Shown here in pieces: positions 1-12,785 of a stretch of 64,000 nucleotides of DNA. The translations under genes were made by a program, and so were the position numbers. The stretch is from Endomychus coccineus (lineage: Eukaryota > Arthropoda > Insecta > Coleoptera > Endomychidae). Location of the stretch: assembly GCA_958510875.1 (NCBI GenBank), contig OY294071.1, forward strand, positions 33,758,581-33,822,580, read 5' to 3'. Every line of letters begins with the position of its first letter. Positions within the stretch are counted from its first letter, which is position 1. Below the pieces are notes generated by a model that did not search any database, was not told the origin of the DNA, and worked only from the letters and a program-made list of their open reading frames with translations.

Positions 1-330
1 GCTCTCGCTTTTCTATAGATATTTCCATGGTCGGTGTTCATCAGAAATCTCGTACATTGTTCCACCACCAGAGATTCCAGATAGGCGGACTAGACGGGCT
101 AGTCATCCCTTCATTGTCAAGCTCGTCATCCCTTCATTGTCAAGCTCGCGACCTGCCGAACTTCTTCTCCTACCAAACCTAATTTTTGTAACGAACAGCG
201 AAGTTGTGGAACTCTTGTCTAGTGAGGTCTTTCCCTATATATATATAACCTCCAAAACTCCAAGAAAAGTTCGAATGCCTATCTGCTCTCCTAACATTTC
301 ACCGCATTCTCCACTGTAAGTTTGTCATTT
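1..330 (+). mobile_element. 3' end fragment of a Jockey/CR1-like LINE
   Basis: The first 330 bases match the stretch at about 12450-12720 at nucleotide level (shared text such as ttttctatagatatttccat and ggtgttcatcagaaat). That second copy is the 3' end of a LINE ORF2 with recognisable reverse transcriptase upstream. In translation both copies give a short arginine-rich C-terminal segment interrupted by stops. A 23 bp block (tcatcccttcattgtcaagc plus tcg) is directly duplicated at about 102-148. The element enters from the left edge of the window, so its 5' part is not visible. It is a dead fragment. Confidence 0.55.
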
Positions 331-2179
331 TGTTTTTAATCACGTTCGACTTATACTTTAATGGAAGCTATATCGTTTTTACATCACCTCATTCTTAACT
401 TCCTTCGTATTAGTTTTCCTGTTAATGATATGGATTTGTTTGTTGTTCTGTTCGTGAATGTTAATCAGCTATATGCAAATATCGTTAATATCCCTCATTC
501 GTTTCTAATTTTACGGAAACAGTGTAACTGCATATTTCCTTTAGCAATTTCGAGCAGAACCTACTAAAACTGATCGTCTAAAATGTTTTCTGTCATTTCG
601 GTTCTATTGTTGGAATCACTTCGATTTCCTATAATCCCGCGTCGACGTAATGCGTAGCCATTTTGTTTAGGAATTCAATAAATTTCTCCCGCAGGCGAAG
701 CAGTTCAATTCTCTGTTCGACTAGTTTATTCTTCTATTGTATGTCTTAAATCTTCTTCCAGAAATCCTCTTATCCCCAAGGATTGTAGAACCTTATGTTC
801 CCGCCTAATAATTCACTATAAAATATTAATGTGGAGTCTCGGATGATCGCAACGTAGTTATTGAAAAGTAGAATTTCAGTGGCGTAACTACCGCCATTTT
901 TTTAATTTCTGATACCCTTTTGTGTCATGGGAGGTTGTGAGACTACTAGTTTTATTATAATTGAATGTCACAAAGTAACGGACAACTCAATTGCATATTG
1001 GAAGAGTGTAAAAAGAGCTCTTTTCGAAATTGAACAGTTAGGTTTAGCAGGTCCTTCGTTCACTATGTCATGTCACAATGTTTGTAATGCAAAAGATTGG
1101 ATGGCGACAAATAACTAACTCTTGGTTTCTCGCATCAAATATAATGTACCTATTACTTATCCAAGCGATCATATATAATTAACGCCCTTCGTTAACAATA
1201 ATGGGAGATAATTAACATTGCACTGACATTGGCGTATGGGCAATGATTAACTGTATTCTAATGTAGACCTGTTTGTATGTGGCGAGTTTTAGTTTGAATG
1301 AATGTTTCATTGTTGTGGCTGTCTCTATAGCTTCTAAATTGCAACTCCATTCGGTACAATAATAACTTTTGTTCGAATATAGCATTTCGTGTGAATTCAA
1401 CTGGAATTCATCTGCAGGGATGATGGAAAAATAAAAAGTCTTGAATTGTCAGTCCTTTATCTATAGCTATCGAGCCAATTTATTAAAGCTTTATTTTTCT
1501 GATGGATGCGGTATTAATTTTATTAGTATTTCCAATATCGGTTATAGACACTTTCTCCTGTCATGATGTGTTTAAAGATCTGACAGAAGGAAAATATTAT
1601 ATTCCCAATATTAAGGGATGTAGGTACATGAAAGATAGCTTAAGCTTGAGCAATATTTTCTTCTTCAATTGATAGATATCTTATAAACCCTGTATAATGT
1701 AATTTTCAGAATTTTTTTATTGATTTATTGAGATTTTGAAATTTTAAAATTTTAAAATTATTCAAAAACTTTGAGAACAAAATCCAATGAGGAATTCATT
1801 ATAGAAAATATTTTCATGCTTTCAACTAAATTTGATTCAATATAATGTACAGGGGGAGTCCAATACAAGTTTGGAAACTTTTCTCAAGATATAAGAATCT
1901 AAAGAATGTTAAAATCCAAGTATGCAAAATAGTTTTATTGATGTGGAAAAATTTGATGAAAACTATGCCACTTGTTAATATATCCTTGCGCCGTTAGTTT
2001 TGGTCTGTACGTGAACGAAATTGGGTCATAATGGGATCTGTAGATGCCCGAAACATGGTTGCAAAATGTTGTATATAAATATACTACATAGACTTTTCTC
2101 GTTCCGGTACTCACCAGTGTATAAGGAATATGCGTCAACTACTGAACCACGATAAAAATATTATAAAAGTTTAACATAA
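331..2179. other. Non-coding stretch, nothing recognised
   Basis: AT-rich sequence without a supportable gene. The short open frames (for example 927-1118) have no splice context and no family resemblance. A motif tgtacagggggagtccaata at about 1846 resembles the outer end of a DNA transposon, but no partner end was found. Confidence 0.4.
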
Positions 2180-3060
2180 GCAATACTCATGGAACCAACG
2201 GATAACATGGGAGGAGTTCATGTTGGAAACCAAGAAGATCCATAGATCCAGAACAGCACAGAAGATTTGGGCCCAGTTCCAAGTACTAGGAGCTAATGTA
2301 TATATCAGTATCTTTCAAGCGGAAGTCCATGCAATTGAGAGATGTGCATAATTCAATCTGGATAAACGAGACAAACCGAAGGACGTAGCTATCATCTCCG
2401 ATAGTCAAGTAGCCATAAAAACGTTCAACTCAAGCATCATTAGGATGGTTCTTAACTGCAAAACCAAATTAAACACCCTGGGGGTGCAAAACAAAATCAC
2501 CATCTACTAGGTCCCAGGGATTGAGGAAAATGAATTGGTGTTCGCCCTTATATGCAAGAGAACTGCAACGATGCTAACAGCACCGTAGCGCTTCTGCGGT
2601 ATAGGAACATATACTATAGGAAATCTTCAAAACGGAAGACAAGAGTTCTCTTTCAGGATATAGACAGTCCTAGAAATACGACTTTTCAAATTCATGACGA
2701 GGAACTGCAAACTCAATGGTCATATGAGAAAAAATTGGCTTAGTGAATGATGAGAGGTATAGACAGAAAATTGGAGTAAACACGATACATTTGCTCTCTG
2801 AATGCGGAGCCATCCTCCTCAGAATCAAATTCTTTGGGACATGCACCAAGTAGAGGAAATTGCACCAATGAAGCCGGGAAAAATCCTTATATTATCTTTC
2901 AGAAGGATCTGAAGCTCACCAACGTAGTGTGAAACAGTAGCTAGAGGGAGATACTATTTTCCGCAGTAGATACAACACCCTCAATAATAATCTCATCAAA
3001 GTTCAACATACACTCATGAAACAGACCTGGTTATATTTGATACACATCTAAACATTCCCC
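2180..3060 (+). mobile_element. LINE fragment: RNase H-like domain, decayed
   Basis: Translation around 2310-2545 gives an RNase H-like segment: a FQAEVHAIE helix, then VAIISDSQVAIKTFNS, which is the TDSQAA-type motif of LINE-encoded RNase H, then a degraded VPGIEENE, the equivalent of the usual WVPGHxGIxGNE. Stops interrupt the frame. Downstream sequence to about 3060 continues with residual C-terminal coding (LSECGAI). It belongs with the Jockey/R1/I-type LINEs that carry RNase H. No reverse transcriptase is visible just upstream, so this is a truncated, non-functional copy. Confidence 0.6.
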
Positions 3061-4069
3061 ACACTATCGATTTTATATTTCGTTACACAATACATTTCTG
3101 CTATTGTGATTATATCTATTTCGATGTACTTGTTTTAGGAACGGAAATATATAAGTATAGCATTTCATAATCATTGAAACCTTTAATGCAACAATCAGGA
3201 TATTACGTGACTTCTTTAGTTTTCTTTCCTCGAAAGGTTATATTATGGAGTATGAACATCTGTTTACAACAGTGGCTGGAATGTTTCCGACAAGACGTTT
3301 CGAAACAGTACATAAAATTGTCGATTGTTGAGCATTCTATGTTATTGGAGATGAAATATGCAATGCGGTCTATCAATTTTGTACATTCATCGTCGGTAAC
3401 CTCGATTCTATACTATTATGGAGCTATTATATTCTATAATGAATGTAGTATACTGTTTCCACCAGATAAAATGTATCAATGACATTATTGCTATCTTTGA
3501 TGAAATGCTGTCATACCAACTTATAAAGAAAAGCGGAATTGGAATAGGTACTGTCAAATCGCATCAAACACAGAACCTGCATCAATGTTGTAAACAGCAA
3601 CTGAGGAAGGTGGGAGACTAACCAAAACGATGTGGAGATAAATGTATCCAAAGCAATGGGAGCCCAACGATAGTATTGAGATAAGAGAACTTTTATCGTT
3701 TGAAGATGTTAAATAGTAATCCATTCTAGTTGTTGATATTGGAAGAAATGGTTGGTGATATAGCTAAAGCCACATCATTGATTCACATACTTTAATCTTA
3801 ATCAATGGCCACACATGACTTTTACCAGACGTGAATTATGGGAAGCGACTGGATTCACTTTACAATTCTAACGGGAAGTAAACATGCATCTGGGAAGGCT
3901 GCGAAACTGAACAGGTAATCAAAGAAGGGATGTTCCGTACCACAGAATATATCGATATTGTGTATCAATATGGACAGTACAGCAGAGTATCGAAACCTTA
4001 AAAAATCGTATTGGAATTTGGAAATAATCGAGGTACCGATTTACCATCCACCTAAACCAGGAGAAAATA
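3061..4069. other. Non-coding stretch, probably decayed repeat
   Basis: No recognisable domain. Open frames at 3174-3482 and 3418-3621 lack family resemblance and splice signals. It lies between two LINE fragments and may be unrecognised repeat sequence. Confidence 0.3.
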
Positions 4070-4900
4070 CTTGAAGAAAAGAAAGCTTTGTAAACACGAA
4101 AACATCAGGCCTATGGTTACCTATGCTGCGGTAGTGTGGTGGTCGGGGACAAGGACTGGTATTTCCCAGCGCCCTCTAGACCGACTGCAGCGGCTTGCAT
4201 GCGTAGGCTTATTGAAGCTCTCGCCGGATTACCTCCTCTACACTTATACATAAAAACTGAGGCCATGAGAACGGTGTATAGGTTAAAGGGCTCGTGGACA
4301 CTCATCAATTTGAAGTGAGGCAATCTCTAAATGCCCCATACCATAAATGAAGCAAGATAGCATGATCCCAGCTATATGTCTCACTTCTCCCAAAATCCTC
4401 ATCCCGGATAGAGGAAATTGGAGTAACGAAACTCTCACCCTACTACCACCAGATGGGCTCGTATGGTTCACAGATGGGTCCAAGGTAGGTCAGGCTTCTG
4501 GGGTGGGAGTGTACCTAAAAAGGCTAAAGATCACCATCTCGGTGACTCTAGGCGCTCACTGATCGGTTTTTCAGGTGGAGGTCTACGCAATATTGACTTG
4601 TATCATGGAAAACCTGCGAAGAAATTGTAAATAGCCGCGTATATATTTGCACAGACAGCCGGTCGGCTCTGGGAGCTCTCAAATCACCCAGAGTCACATC
4701 AAGGCGTGTCACCTGAATGCTGCATGCATTTGTCTACGTGTGCATTCTATCATAAATCCATGAAAATGAATCAGTCGGCATCAAAAAAAGAAAGCGGCTT
4801 TGGCACACAAAGTCCAGACATCTGACTAACACATCTCAACGGTCGCCCGGAAATTGTGGAGGGCTCTCCAGTACGTGTACAAATCGCGATTTTTCTCTCT
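4070..4900 (+). mobile_element. LINE fragment: end of reverse transcriptase region and RNase H
   Basis: Translation shows the post-RT segment IRPMVTYAAVVWW, then RLQRLACVG, then LPPLHLYIKTEAMRTVYRL. This is the conserved linker in Jockey/R1-type LINE ORF2 proteins. An RNase H domain follows with WFTDGSKVGQASGVGVYL (first catalytic Asp in TDGS), QVEVYAILTCIMENL (catalytic Glu) and YICTDSRSALGALKS (TDSRSA). The reading is spread over several frames, so at least three frameshifts are present and the copy is dead. It differs from the copy at 2180-3060 and is probably another member of the same group. Confidence 0.72.
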
Positions 4901-6399
4901 GAGACTGAGCGAATAACGTCAAGTATTTTGACAGACCGCTCTATCAAAAACGCAAAAACTACTTAAGGTACGACGTTGAATTTCTATGCCAGTAAATTTC
5001 AAGCATCATATCTGCTTTGGGACAAAATTCAAGGTGGATTGCATTCACCATTTGGCCGCTACACGTAAACATACCTCCTACCATATAACATGATTCAAGA
5101 GAAGACTTCGTTCGCTACGCTTACTTCGTTTTAAGTATGTATTTGCAAGGTCTTTTAATACTAGTGGCCACAGAATCTAACCTGTGGGCAAAACGAGGCA
5201 AATGTTTTTTCCAAAAAGATCAAACATTGCTTTTACAATATTATAGCACTATTGTCTGTGACCAAAGCTGTTGGTTTGGAATGTTCTATATTCCATTCTT
5301 CACAAACAGATGCAATGCAGTCTCTTAAATATTGTGAAACATGCCTCCCGTTTGATAATTCTATTACGCCTACTGTCAAATCTCGCATCGATTCCTGTAT
5401 CGATAACCATTACGTATCTTATCGTTTTCAAAATATCGATACTTCAAAAGATCGGATCGGGTCCTCGCGTTCCTACAAAGAATTAATGGAACATTGGAAA
5501 TTCTATTAGGAAATAAATGGATTAGATAAACCCTAACAAACCCCTGGCACAATTATATTCTGATGTAGTTGTACTTCTAATAGCAAAAAAAACAAATTTC
5601 GTATCGTCTTAGCCTCAGTCCGAGAATAGTATATTCTACAACAAGTTTGGAATGGCTCATATTCCACAGGAGCGAAAGTTTGTAGTCCCGAGCCGAAGGC
5701 TAGGGCTACGGTTCACGAGTGTGGATTATGACATGCAAAACGTGTTAGTAGACTATAGTTTCTATAACAAGATTTTATAAATTTCGCAAAAAAAGTTATT
5801 TTTCATTTGGCAAAATATTACTGATTTATTATTAAAATGTCACTATAACATACTGTGTCAGAATGTATATTCTAAAAGCGTGTTGGAAAATATACGTTAT
5901 TTTGCTCTCATTAATATAAATTGTCAGATTTCTTCTAATTTGAGTATTTGTTGAATTAATTCATCCAATTAATTAAAAGTGTCCCACAATTATCAATGCA
6001 AGTATACCTAACCTATTGTCGGAGAATATAGTGGAAATGGATGTTTCTTCTTTCAAATTATTTAGAATGAAGAACATTCTGAATTAGTTATACTTCGACG
6101 AAAGGTATCATAGTTACACCAACGTTTTTTTGTAAAACCGTCAAAAACAGATGAAACATGTTCCAAGTTTTATAATATTGAGAGTATTATGAAAAGTTAT
6201 TAGTGCCCACACACAGACATTGCGCTTCCTACGCAGAAATGCAGTTCCCGGTATTTCATAATTCTCAACTTTTCTACTTCTCACGTAATCAATGGATTTC
6301 CTGAGCAATAAGCTATGCCAATAACAGAGCTCCTCTTCGAAATGATCTAATTATACAAAATATCAACGAGAAGGACACCTACTACTCATTCATTTAATA
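4901..6399. other. Non-coding stretch, nothing recognised
   Basis: AT-rich sequence with only short chance frames. No promoter, RNA gene or transposon signature could be supported. Confidence 0.35.
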
Positions 6400-6830
6400 A
6401 TGCAAAAAGATGTAAATTAAAGCTTGGGGCCATGTTTGATGATTTAATAACACATCCTTACACCTTTTATTGTGATAAGATCTTATCATGTTATTCTCGG
6501 CATCTGCAATCTGGCGTTAGAAAGAACCATGGTTGTACATCAGTACTTCTTAATTTAACTGATAATACTTTACATGAATTGATCAAGGAAAATCTATTGC
6601 ACTCAACGATTTTTCCGAAGCCTTTGATTTTCCATTTTGCACTTCATTGGCTTTTAGCCTTTCCGATAAAGCTATCAAACTAATTAAAAGTTATCCAAGT
6701 AATAGACGCCAGTTCGTGGATATAAACAAGGTGAAATCTATTCAGGGTCATATCTTATGTGGTATTCCTCAATACTCTATTCTAGGACTGTTTTTATTTC
6801 ATATATACATTTTTTTTTTGCTTGCTTAAC
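6400..6830 (+). mobile_element. LINE reverse transcriptase fragment (CR1/Jockey-like)
   Basis: Across frames the translation reads GVRKNHGCTSVLLNLTDN (the GFRxxHSTxxALL-type RT block), then ALNDFSEAFD (the DFSKAFD catalytic block), then LIKSYPSNRRQFVDIN and CGIPQYSILGLFLFHIYI (normally GVPQGSILGPLLFxIYI). The GVPQGS core has mutated to GIPQYS and the frame is broken near 6620. This is a short, inactive RT core with no endonuclease and no 3' tail. Confidence 0.75.
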
Positions 6831-7639
6831 CTATTGCATGGCGCACTCTTATGCATATGTTACTTAAATGGTTCATGATGTTATTGCCGCCAATTTTCAT
6901 AACAACGATGATCTATCCTTCAATATCCTCAGTAGGCACTCATATCCGCATCCACCTCTCCATTATTTCTTATTTTGAGAATAGGAAATAGTGTTTGATA
7001 TTTTATAATATTGGAATAATTAACTTTGACATATACATACTAGTTAATTCAATATCATTTAAAACTATCCAGTGTGCTTCTTCAGTTTTCACTTTTTGAT
7101 AGAGGTTGGGGAGGTGGAAAAAGTTGTTTCTTGTGATAAGAGTAATGATATTCCAGAATTTCTACAAGAAATATTTGGTGGAACCATCCCAAAAATCCCA
7201 GAATTAAAACAAAATTATAATCTATATTTAGTTTGTAGGTTTATCGTTATTATTATCATGAGTGAAACGATTGCTGAGAATAAAATCTGTCAATCCGAAT
7301 CCTTCATGTTCCAACTATTGGATATTTTAACTTCATCTTTGGATCACTTATTACGGTCACCATGATCTACTTTGACACCAAATTTCATCCACTTTGGTGA
7401 AGATTTGATCAAAATAGCCCAATTTTAATTTTTAGGAACTTTTCGCTTCCCGAAAATTATGCTTAAACAAATAGATTTTTTAAATCGTTTTTGATTAATC
7501 GAATTGAATTCGATGCATGGATAAAAAAGAAACCATTAATCAATCGAATCGAACTATCACATTTCGATTCAACTGAATCGATTCATTGAGAATTTCGCCC
7601 ATCCCTACCTCGTAGCACAGGCGAGTTTTTTAGTCTCCA
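6831..7639. other. Non-coding stretch
   Basis: Nothing beyond AT-rich sequence is supportable. A frame at 7072-7365 has no family resemblance. The 7560-7640 part may already belong to the Penelope-like relic that follows. Confidence 0.3.
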
Positions 7640-8700
7640 CATCACCTTTGTCGATGAAGCGTCCCATGCTGTTGTATTTTGATAAACAAAAATGCTCTCT
7701 CAATCCTGATTTAGTTCAAGGACTTCTCAAATAGATACTTATTTTTTGAGATTTGAAACATTTTTCTCCGGAATGTATGGTAATGTTATAGAATTGTCTG
7801 TATTACCGTTTATGTTATTCATAGATGACGTTCCATTATAGATTTTGTTTATTCTTTCTTTAATGATGGGATTGAAAAAAGTTTTTGGTTAACCATTCAT
7901 TTCCAGTGTATTACGAACAATTTTTAAATTTTTGGGACGGTCCTCTGGGTGGCAGCGCGATCTGTAAGGCTGTTTATAACACTTTTCTATAACTTGTTGG
8001 CGCAACGGAACTGAAGTGAAGATAACATTGAGACTATACTTCTTTAGTAAACGACGAAATTTTTATTTTTCCATCTGCATCGTGCCTAATGTTCACATCT
8101 AGGAAATTCATGTTTTTGTTCACTTCTATTTCACAAGTAAATTGAAGCTTACAATAGAAATTGTTAAATCTATTAATCACGTACTGAATTTTATCATTGG
8201 GAACATACATTAGGGAATCATCTACATACCGTTTAAAGAATTCGGGTTGAAAATTTTATGAACTTATTACAGATTCCTTTAGACATCTATAACTAGGTTA
8301 TAAAATTCATTTTTTTTTTCTATTATATTGTTGATAGAATTTGATAAATCGTTGGTAGGCGCTCCAATATTACTTACAATGGGTCTTCAAGGTATATCAC
8401 TTTTATGTAGTTTCGGAAGCCCATAGATATAAGGAGCTTGCCCATTTTGGCAAATTAATTTATTTTTTCATTCAATAGGGATTATCTTATTCTTGTACCA
8501 TTTCTTTATTAATTTATTTATGTCATTTTGTACTAATAATGTAGGGTCAGATTTTAATTTTTTGTAAGTAGTTTCATCATTCAATAGATTTCCCATTTTG
8601 TTTTCGTAGTCATTTCTATGCATTTCCCGAGAATTTATATATAATTAGATCTATCTGTTGAACGAGAATATCCTGATTTCAAAATTTTACTGTAGAACTA
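7640..8700 (-). mobile_element. Penelope-like element, reverse transcriptase relic
   Basis: Read on the minus strand from about 8620 down, the sequence encodes a degraded Penelope-type reverse transcriptase. The order is NDYENKMGNLLNDETTYKKL, DINKLIKKWYKNKIIP, ICQNGQAPYIYGLPKLHKSD and RPIVSNIGAPTNDLS. These are the N-terminal and RT3 blocks, with the GLPKxHK signature of Penelope rather than LINE RTs. Next come KRYVDDSLMYVPNDKI (the catalytic YVDD block, near 8215) and MNFLDVNI. A C-terminal stretch with GNTDNSITLPYIPE follows near 7800. Multiple frameshifts and stops are present. I do not see the GIY-YIG endonuclease that usually follows. Confidence 0.75.
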
Positions 8701-10659
8701 AAGGAATAAGATCTATTTTTTCAAAATAGTGGCATTTCCGGTTGTACCGGAAATGAACCCTAACTTTGTTATTTTAAATAGAACACTCCAATTATTTTTT
8801 CAATTCTACGATAAATTTTGAGGACATTTTGTTAAAGGCTTCCTATGCTTAAAATCAATATTTCCTGAGATATTAATCTTGCCGAATACTTGAGAAAACA
8901 TAAATATCGTAAAGATTAATATCTTAATTTATCTGTAATTTCCATGCTGATAAATATTAGAGCTGTCGAACAGTTAGTTAGTATGATTTATAGGGCAGGA
9001 GTTTTTTTTGTGTTTTAGCGTTTTTTGTTAGTCTTGCGCTTTTTTTTCAGAAACATAGAAACAACTACTACTTACGAAGAAGCATCTCATCGTTAATAAT
9101 TTTTAACCTCTTCACAAATGAAAATTTCATGATGTTACGATCGCTGAAAAAATTGCTATTTCAACGTTCACTCGGTTTTTCATCGTTCACGGAATTTATT
9201 TCTAAATCAAGATCATTCCAGAATATAACAATATCCCTTCTATTTTAGCTAATAATCTATGGAATGTAATGTTTTGTTGCATTATAAATCAAAACAAAAA
9301 TTCCGTTGAAGCGAATATTATCCAAAAGTTTGTTTTAAGTTCAATCTTCGGTTTAGGGGAATTCGTGGACAATTTTCATTGATTACTGTACCCGAAATGT
9401 GAAGGACATACTCAATAAGATTTGGAAAAGAGGGTTCAACATGAGGTGTAAGAAATCGCTGGAAGGAAGAACTATTTGGGGCGCGGCGAAAAATTTGTTA
9501 CGCTAGTATTACTTCTGGAGCAAAGGGATTGTCGCTTTGTAAATATACGCTGGGGAAGTCCTTTGAAGATGGCACGGTTGAACAGTCCGGCAGGCTGTTC
9601 CTACAGATCTTCAAAGCTCTTCAGGTTTAGTAGGTAACACGAAAGTGTGGCCAGCGGGAACAACGATACATTGCGGCGCAAGCACCATATCGATCGTCTG
9701 GAAAATAGGAAAGACAGCGTGGTAGGGCGTGGTTTAGATTGTGCTGTTTGGCCTACATATCGCAATCAATCAAACAATAGAAGAGATGGGCAACGACCGA
9801 GAGAGCGGTGTCGCGGTGGAGAGCGAAGCGGGACTTACTTACTGATAAGCAAACGTAAACAAAGTGTTGATAACAAGTGAATAGACGCTTACCGGTACAA
9901 TATAATGACGGATCCATAACACCAGGGAGTCTATGGGGCTTTTCGACTGCTTCTCCATTCCGCACAAACTGACATCACTCGTGAAGGGCACAATTCGGCT
10001 CACTGGTCTGCTCTCAGCTCCCTGCCCGCTCTATCTAATCTACCCTTTGATTATATCAAAGAGTCGTGTCGCGTGCTGATGGTTGCTGCGTACGATTCTC
10101 GCCCCGCATCGCTTTGCCGGTCCGTCCGGCCGGCTGATAGAACTGTGATGGCGATACCTTCGTCACGACGTCTACTCTACAATCAGTTCTATCTACAACG
10201 CCATCCAGTGGTGTGCTTTTATCACTACACGGACCCACTGTCCTTGTTTATCCGCATCCCAATTTTATCAAAAGGACTAAACATAAAACGTATCTCACTC
10301 GTTTATCTTCGGAATGTAAACGAAAAATTTGCTTTTTCCCACCGACAAATTCTCGTTCATACGAACGCATAATAAACAGAATAGAGATCGCGGTCATTGT
10401 CCGGCTCCGCCACCTTTTTCTTCCGTAACTCCTCCTCACGATTTTATTATTATTATATCAACTAAAATATTTCTTGAATGTATTTTTCATAACTATTACT
10501 TGTTCGTAGAATACCAGATAATGGCATACTATACAGGGTGTGATCAATCAATCAATCAATCAAAACTGTGGCGGACGAGTCCCGAGCATTTAGACCGCTT
10601 GATTCGGTCCATTGTGCGCCCCTTGACACAAGAATCAGTCCAGCAGGCCGAAGGCTAAG
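8701..10659. other. Non-coding stretch with a GC-richer island
   Basis: No gene could be supported. Bases about 9640-10250 are clearly richer in G, C and CpG than their surroundings (blocks such as accgagagagcggtgtcgcg and ccgtccggccggctgatag), which could be an unrecognised repeat or a CpG-containing island. Frames through it give no domain. A short run of the 4-mer atca/tcaa repeat lies at about 10541-10562. Confidence 0.35.
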
Positions 10660-10880
10660 ATTTTGCATGAACTGGTATTTCTTATGGCTTCAAGCAGCAT
10701 ATGTGTTGTAGCCTAAGAGAAGCCAGTGCTGGACATTCTGTTAGGATGTGAGCCCGTTTCATCCGCCTCTCAACATATACTACGAACTGGGTCTTCAACA
10801 ATGCCCATTGTGTATAGATGTTTATTCAGCTGACAATGCCCTGTGAGGAGTCCTGTCACCAGTTCTACCAACTCTCACAA
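10660..10880 (-). mobile_element. LINE ORF2 C-terminal fragment
   Basis: On the minus strand, bases 10870 to about 10770 translate to VELVTGLLTGHCQLNKHLY, then TMGIVEDPVR. This is the conserved segment after RNase H in Jockey/R1-type LINEs (LLTGHGxLxxHLxxxGxxxDPxCRxC). A stop replaces the expected CRxC region. A second weak copy of the same LLTGH text appears on the minus strand near 11150-11190, so this stretch probably holds two overlapping or duplicated pieces. Confidence 0.6.
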
Positions 10881-11319
10881 TATTTCATCTTTGGCGTACA
10901 CGATGTTTTACGACATTATAGGTTATCCTCTCGATTAGCCCAAACAAAAATTGCCCTTTTTGTCTGAAATCGATGCCAGATGATGTGAGAAACGTTCATA
11001 AATATGGTGTCTATGGTCCTGAAATGTTTCCAAAGTCTCATATATGAAGAAATGTATGTCTAAAAGTTAAATCAACGGTTGTCAAAATTATGGCGTGACC
11101 CCTTGGAACTGGCTAAAATCACCGAAATTCGATAAAATTTATAATATAGATGACAGTGTCCTGTGAGGAGTCCTGTCCCCAGTTTTATGTCTCTTCTGCT
11201 CATAGCGAGAAGGATTTAGCAGCGATTGGGCGAGAACTTGGCAATGTGAAGTTTCGACAGCCTCATACTGGGAGCACGACGCCAAAGGGAGAGCCACCGT
11301 CTATCTAGTGTCTCTCTGA

Positions 11320-12785
11320 GGGCGTGAAGCCCGACTATCAATGGCCACATGACTTCCATTATCCATTCTCCAGGAAGGTGCGCCAAAATTATCACCAGTT
11401 TTCTGCAGGTTGCTTACCCTTTCAACAAACTTGGTATGTTTCCTTCCAGCTGGTAGCCAGAGTCCAACCAATTTCAAAAAATTGGACAGAAGGCCCTTCC
11501 CAACTATGATAGACTCATTGCAATATTATCTGTTATCTTTCAAGTGAAGGAGAAAGCAATCAACATCGAGTTCATCCAATACCTAGAGAGCTCCAAAATC
11601 GTCAGCAGAGATCAACAGGAGACCTGCTTGCCTACGTAACACATGTATGGCGGAAATCTATTAAAAATATGGGGAATTTCTAGCTGTAATATTGGATATC
11701 TCCAAATCATTTGACGAGTCAGGCACCAAGGCCTTCTTGATAAACTTCCGTCATATGGTTTGCCGCCTCAACTTTGTCGCCTACTATCGAGTTTTCTCTC
11801 ACATATATTACTCCATGTGGTGGTTGATGGAGTATCCTTCGTTACAATGGCTATAAATACTGGTGTTCCACAGGGATCTATAGGCACTAACTTTGTTTCT
11901 GCTCCATATCAATAGTCCCGTCCACAACTTTGCAGATGATCGTAAACTTCATACCGCTTCCTCATCTAGAACCCCTATACCAACCATCCAATGAAGCCAG
12001 AGGAGTGAGAGAAAGACCTGTTGACGCAATTGGAGATCTGCCAATGATTTTGCAATGGGGATCTTATAATCTAGTAGAGTTTAATTTAGTCAAAACTCAA
12101 GCTTGCGTCTTCCCACAATCACTAATATGATGATTTCAAGTACAATTATTCCATATCCATGCTAGGGATCACCACCAACAGCACTCTCTCATAGGATGAT
12201 AATGTAAGGTACATTACGAAAACCGCTTTACAAAAGCTTGGTTTTCTATTCCGTGCCAAGAGTTACTTTACATCCCAGCAGCTCTTCATAATCTATAAAG
12301 CACAGATTCACTTGTACTGGAGTACTGTTCAAATGTTTGGAGTTAGGCTCCCAAATATACGCTGAAGCTCTTGGATTCTATCAAGAAGAGAGCTAGATTG
12401 ATGATATCCCACTTACGAATTCATTGACTTCTCTAAAAGTTGGGCGATCTCTCCCTTTTCTATAGATATTTCCATGATTGGTGTTCATCAGAAATGGCGT
12501 CTGTTATTCCACCACGAGAGATTCTAGATAGGCAAACTAGACGAGCTCAAACTAGTCACCTCTTCATTGTCTAGCTCGAGACCTGCCGAATTTCTTCCTA
12601 CCAGACTTAATTTTTCTATGGAACTCTTTGCCTAGTGAGGTCTATCCTTATGGCTATAAGCTTCAAACTTCAAGAAAAAAAACTCGGTTGCTACCTCCTC
12701 TCCCTACATTCCACCGCTGGCTCACATGATGTTCTTCGAACATTAAAGGTTTTTCTCCCGTGTAATAGAAGTATAAAAAAAGTAC
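11320..12785 (+). mobile_element. LINE ORF2 relic with reverse transcriptase, 3' end intact
   Basis: The translation is patchy but ordered. QGLLDKLPSYGLPPQLCRLL lies near 11730, then a GVPQGS block (ggtgttccacagggatctat, about 11863-11882), then HNFADDRKLHTA (the YADD catalytic block changed to FADD, about 11925). Next comes LLDSIKKRARLMI near 12365, then a C-terminal region ending near 12780 just after gtataaaaaaagta, a plausible A-rich 3' end. Stops and frameshifts are frequent. The terminal 330 bases are shared with the copy at the left edge of the window. Confidence 0.7.
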
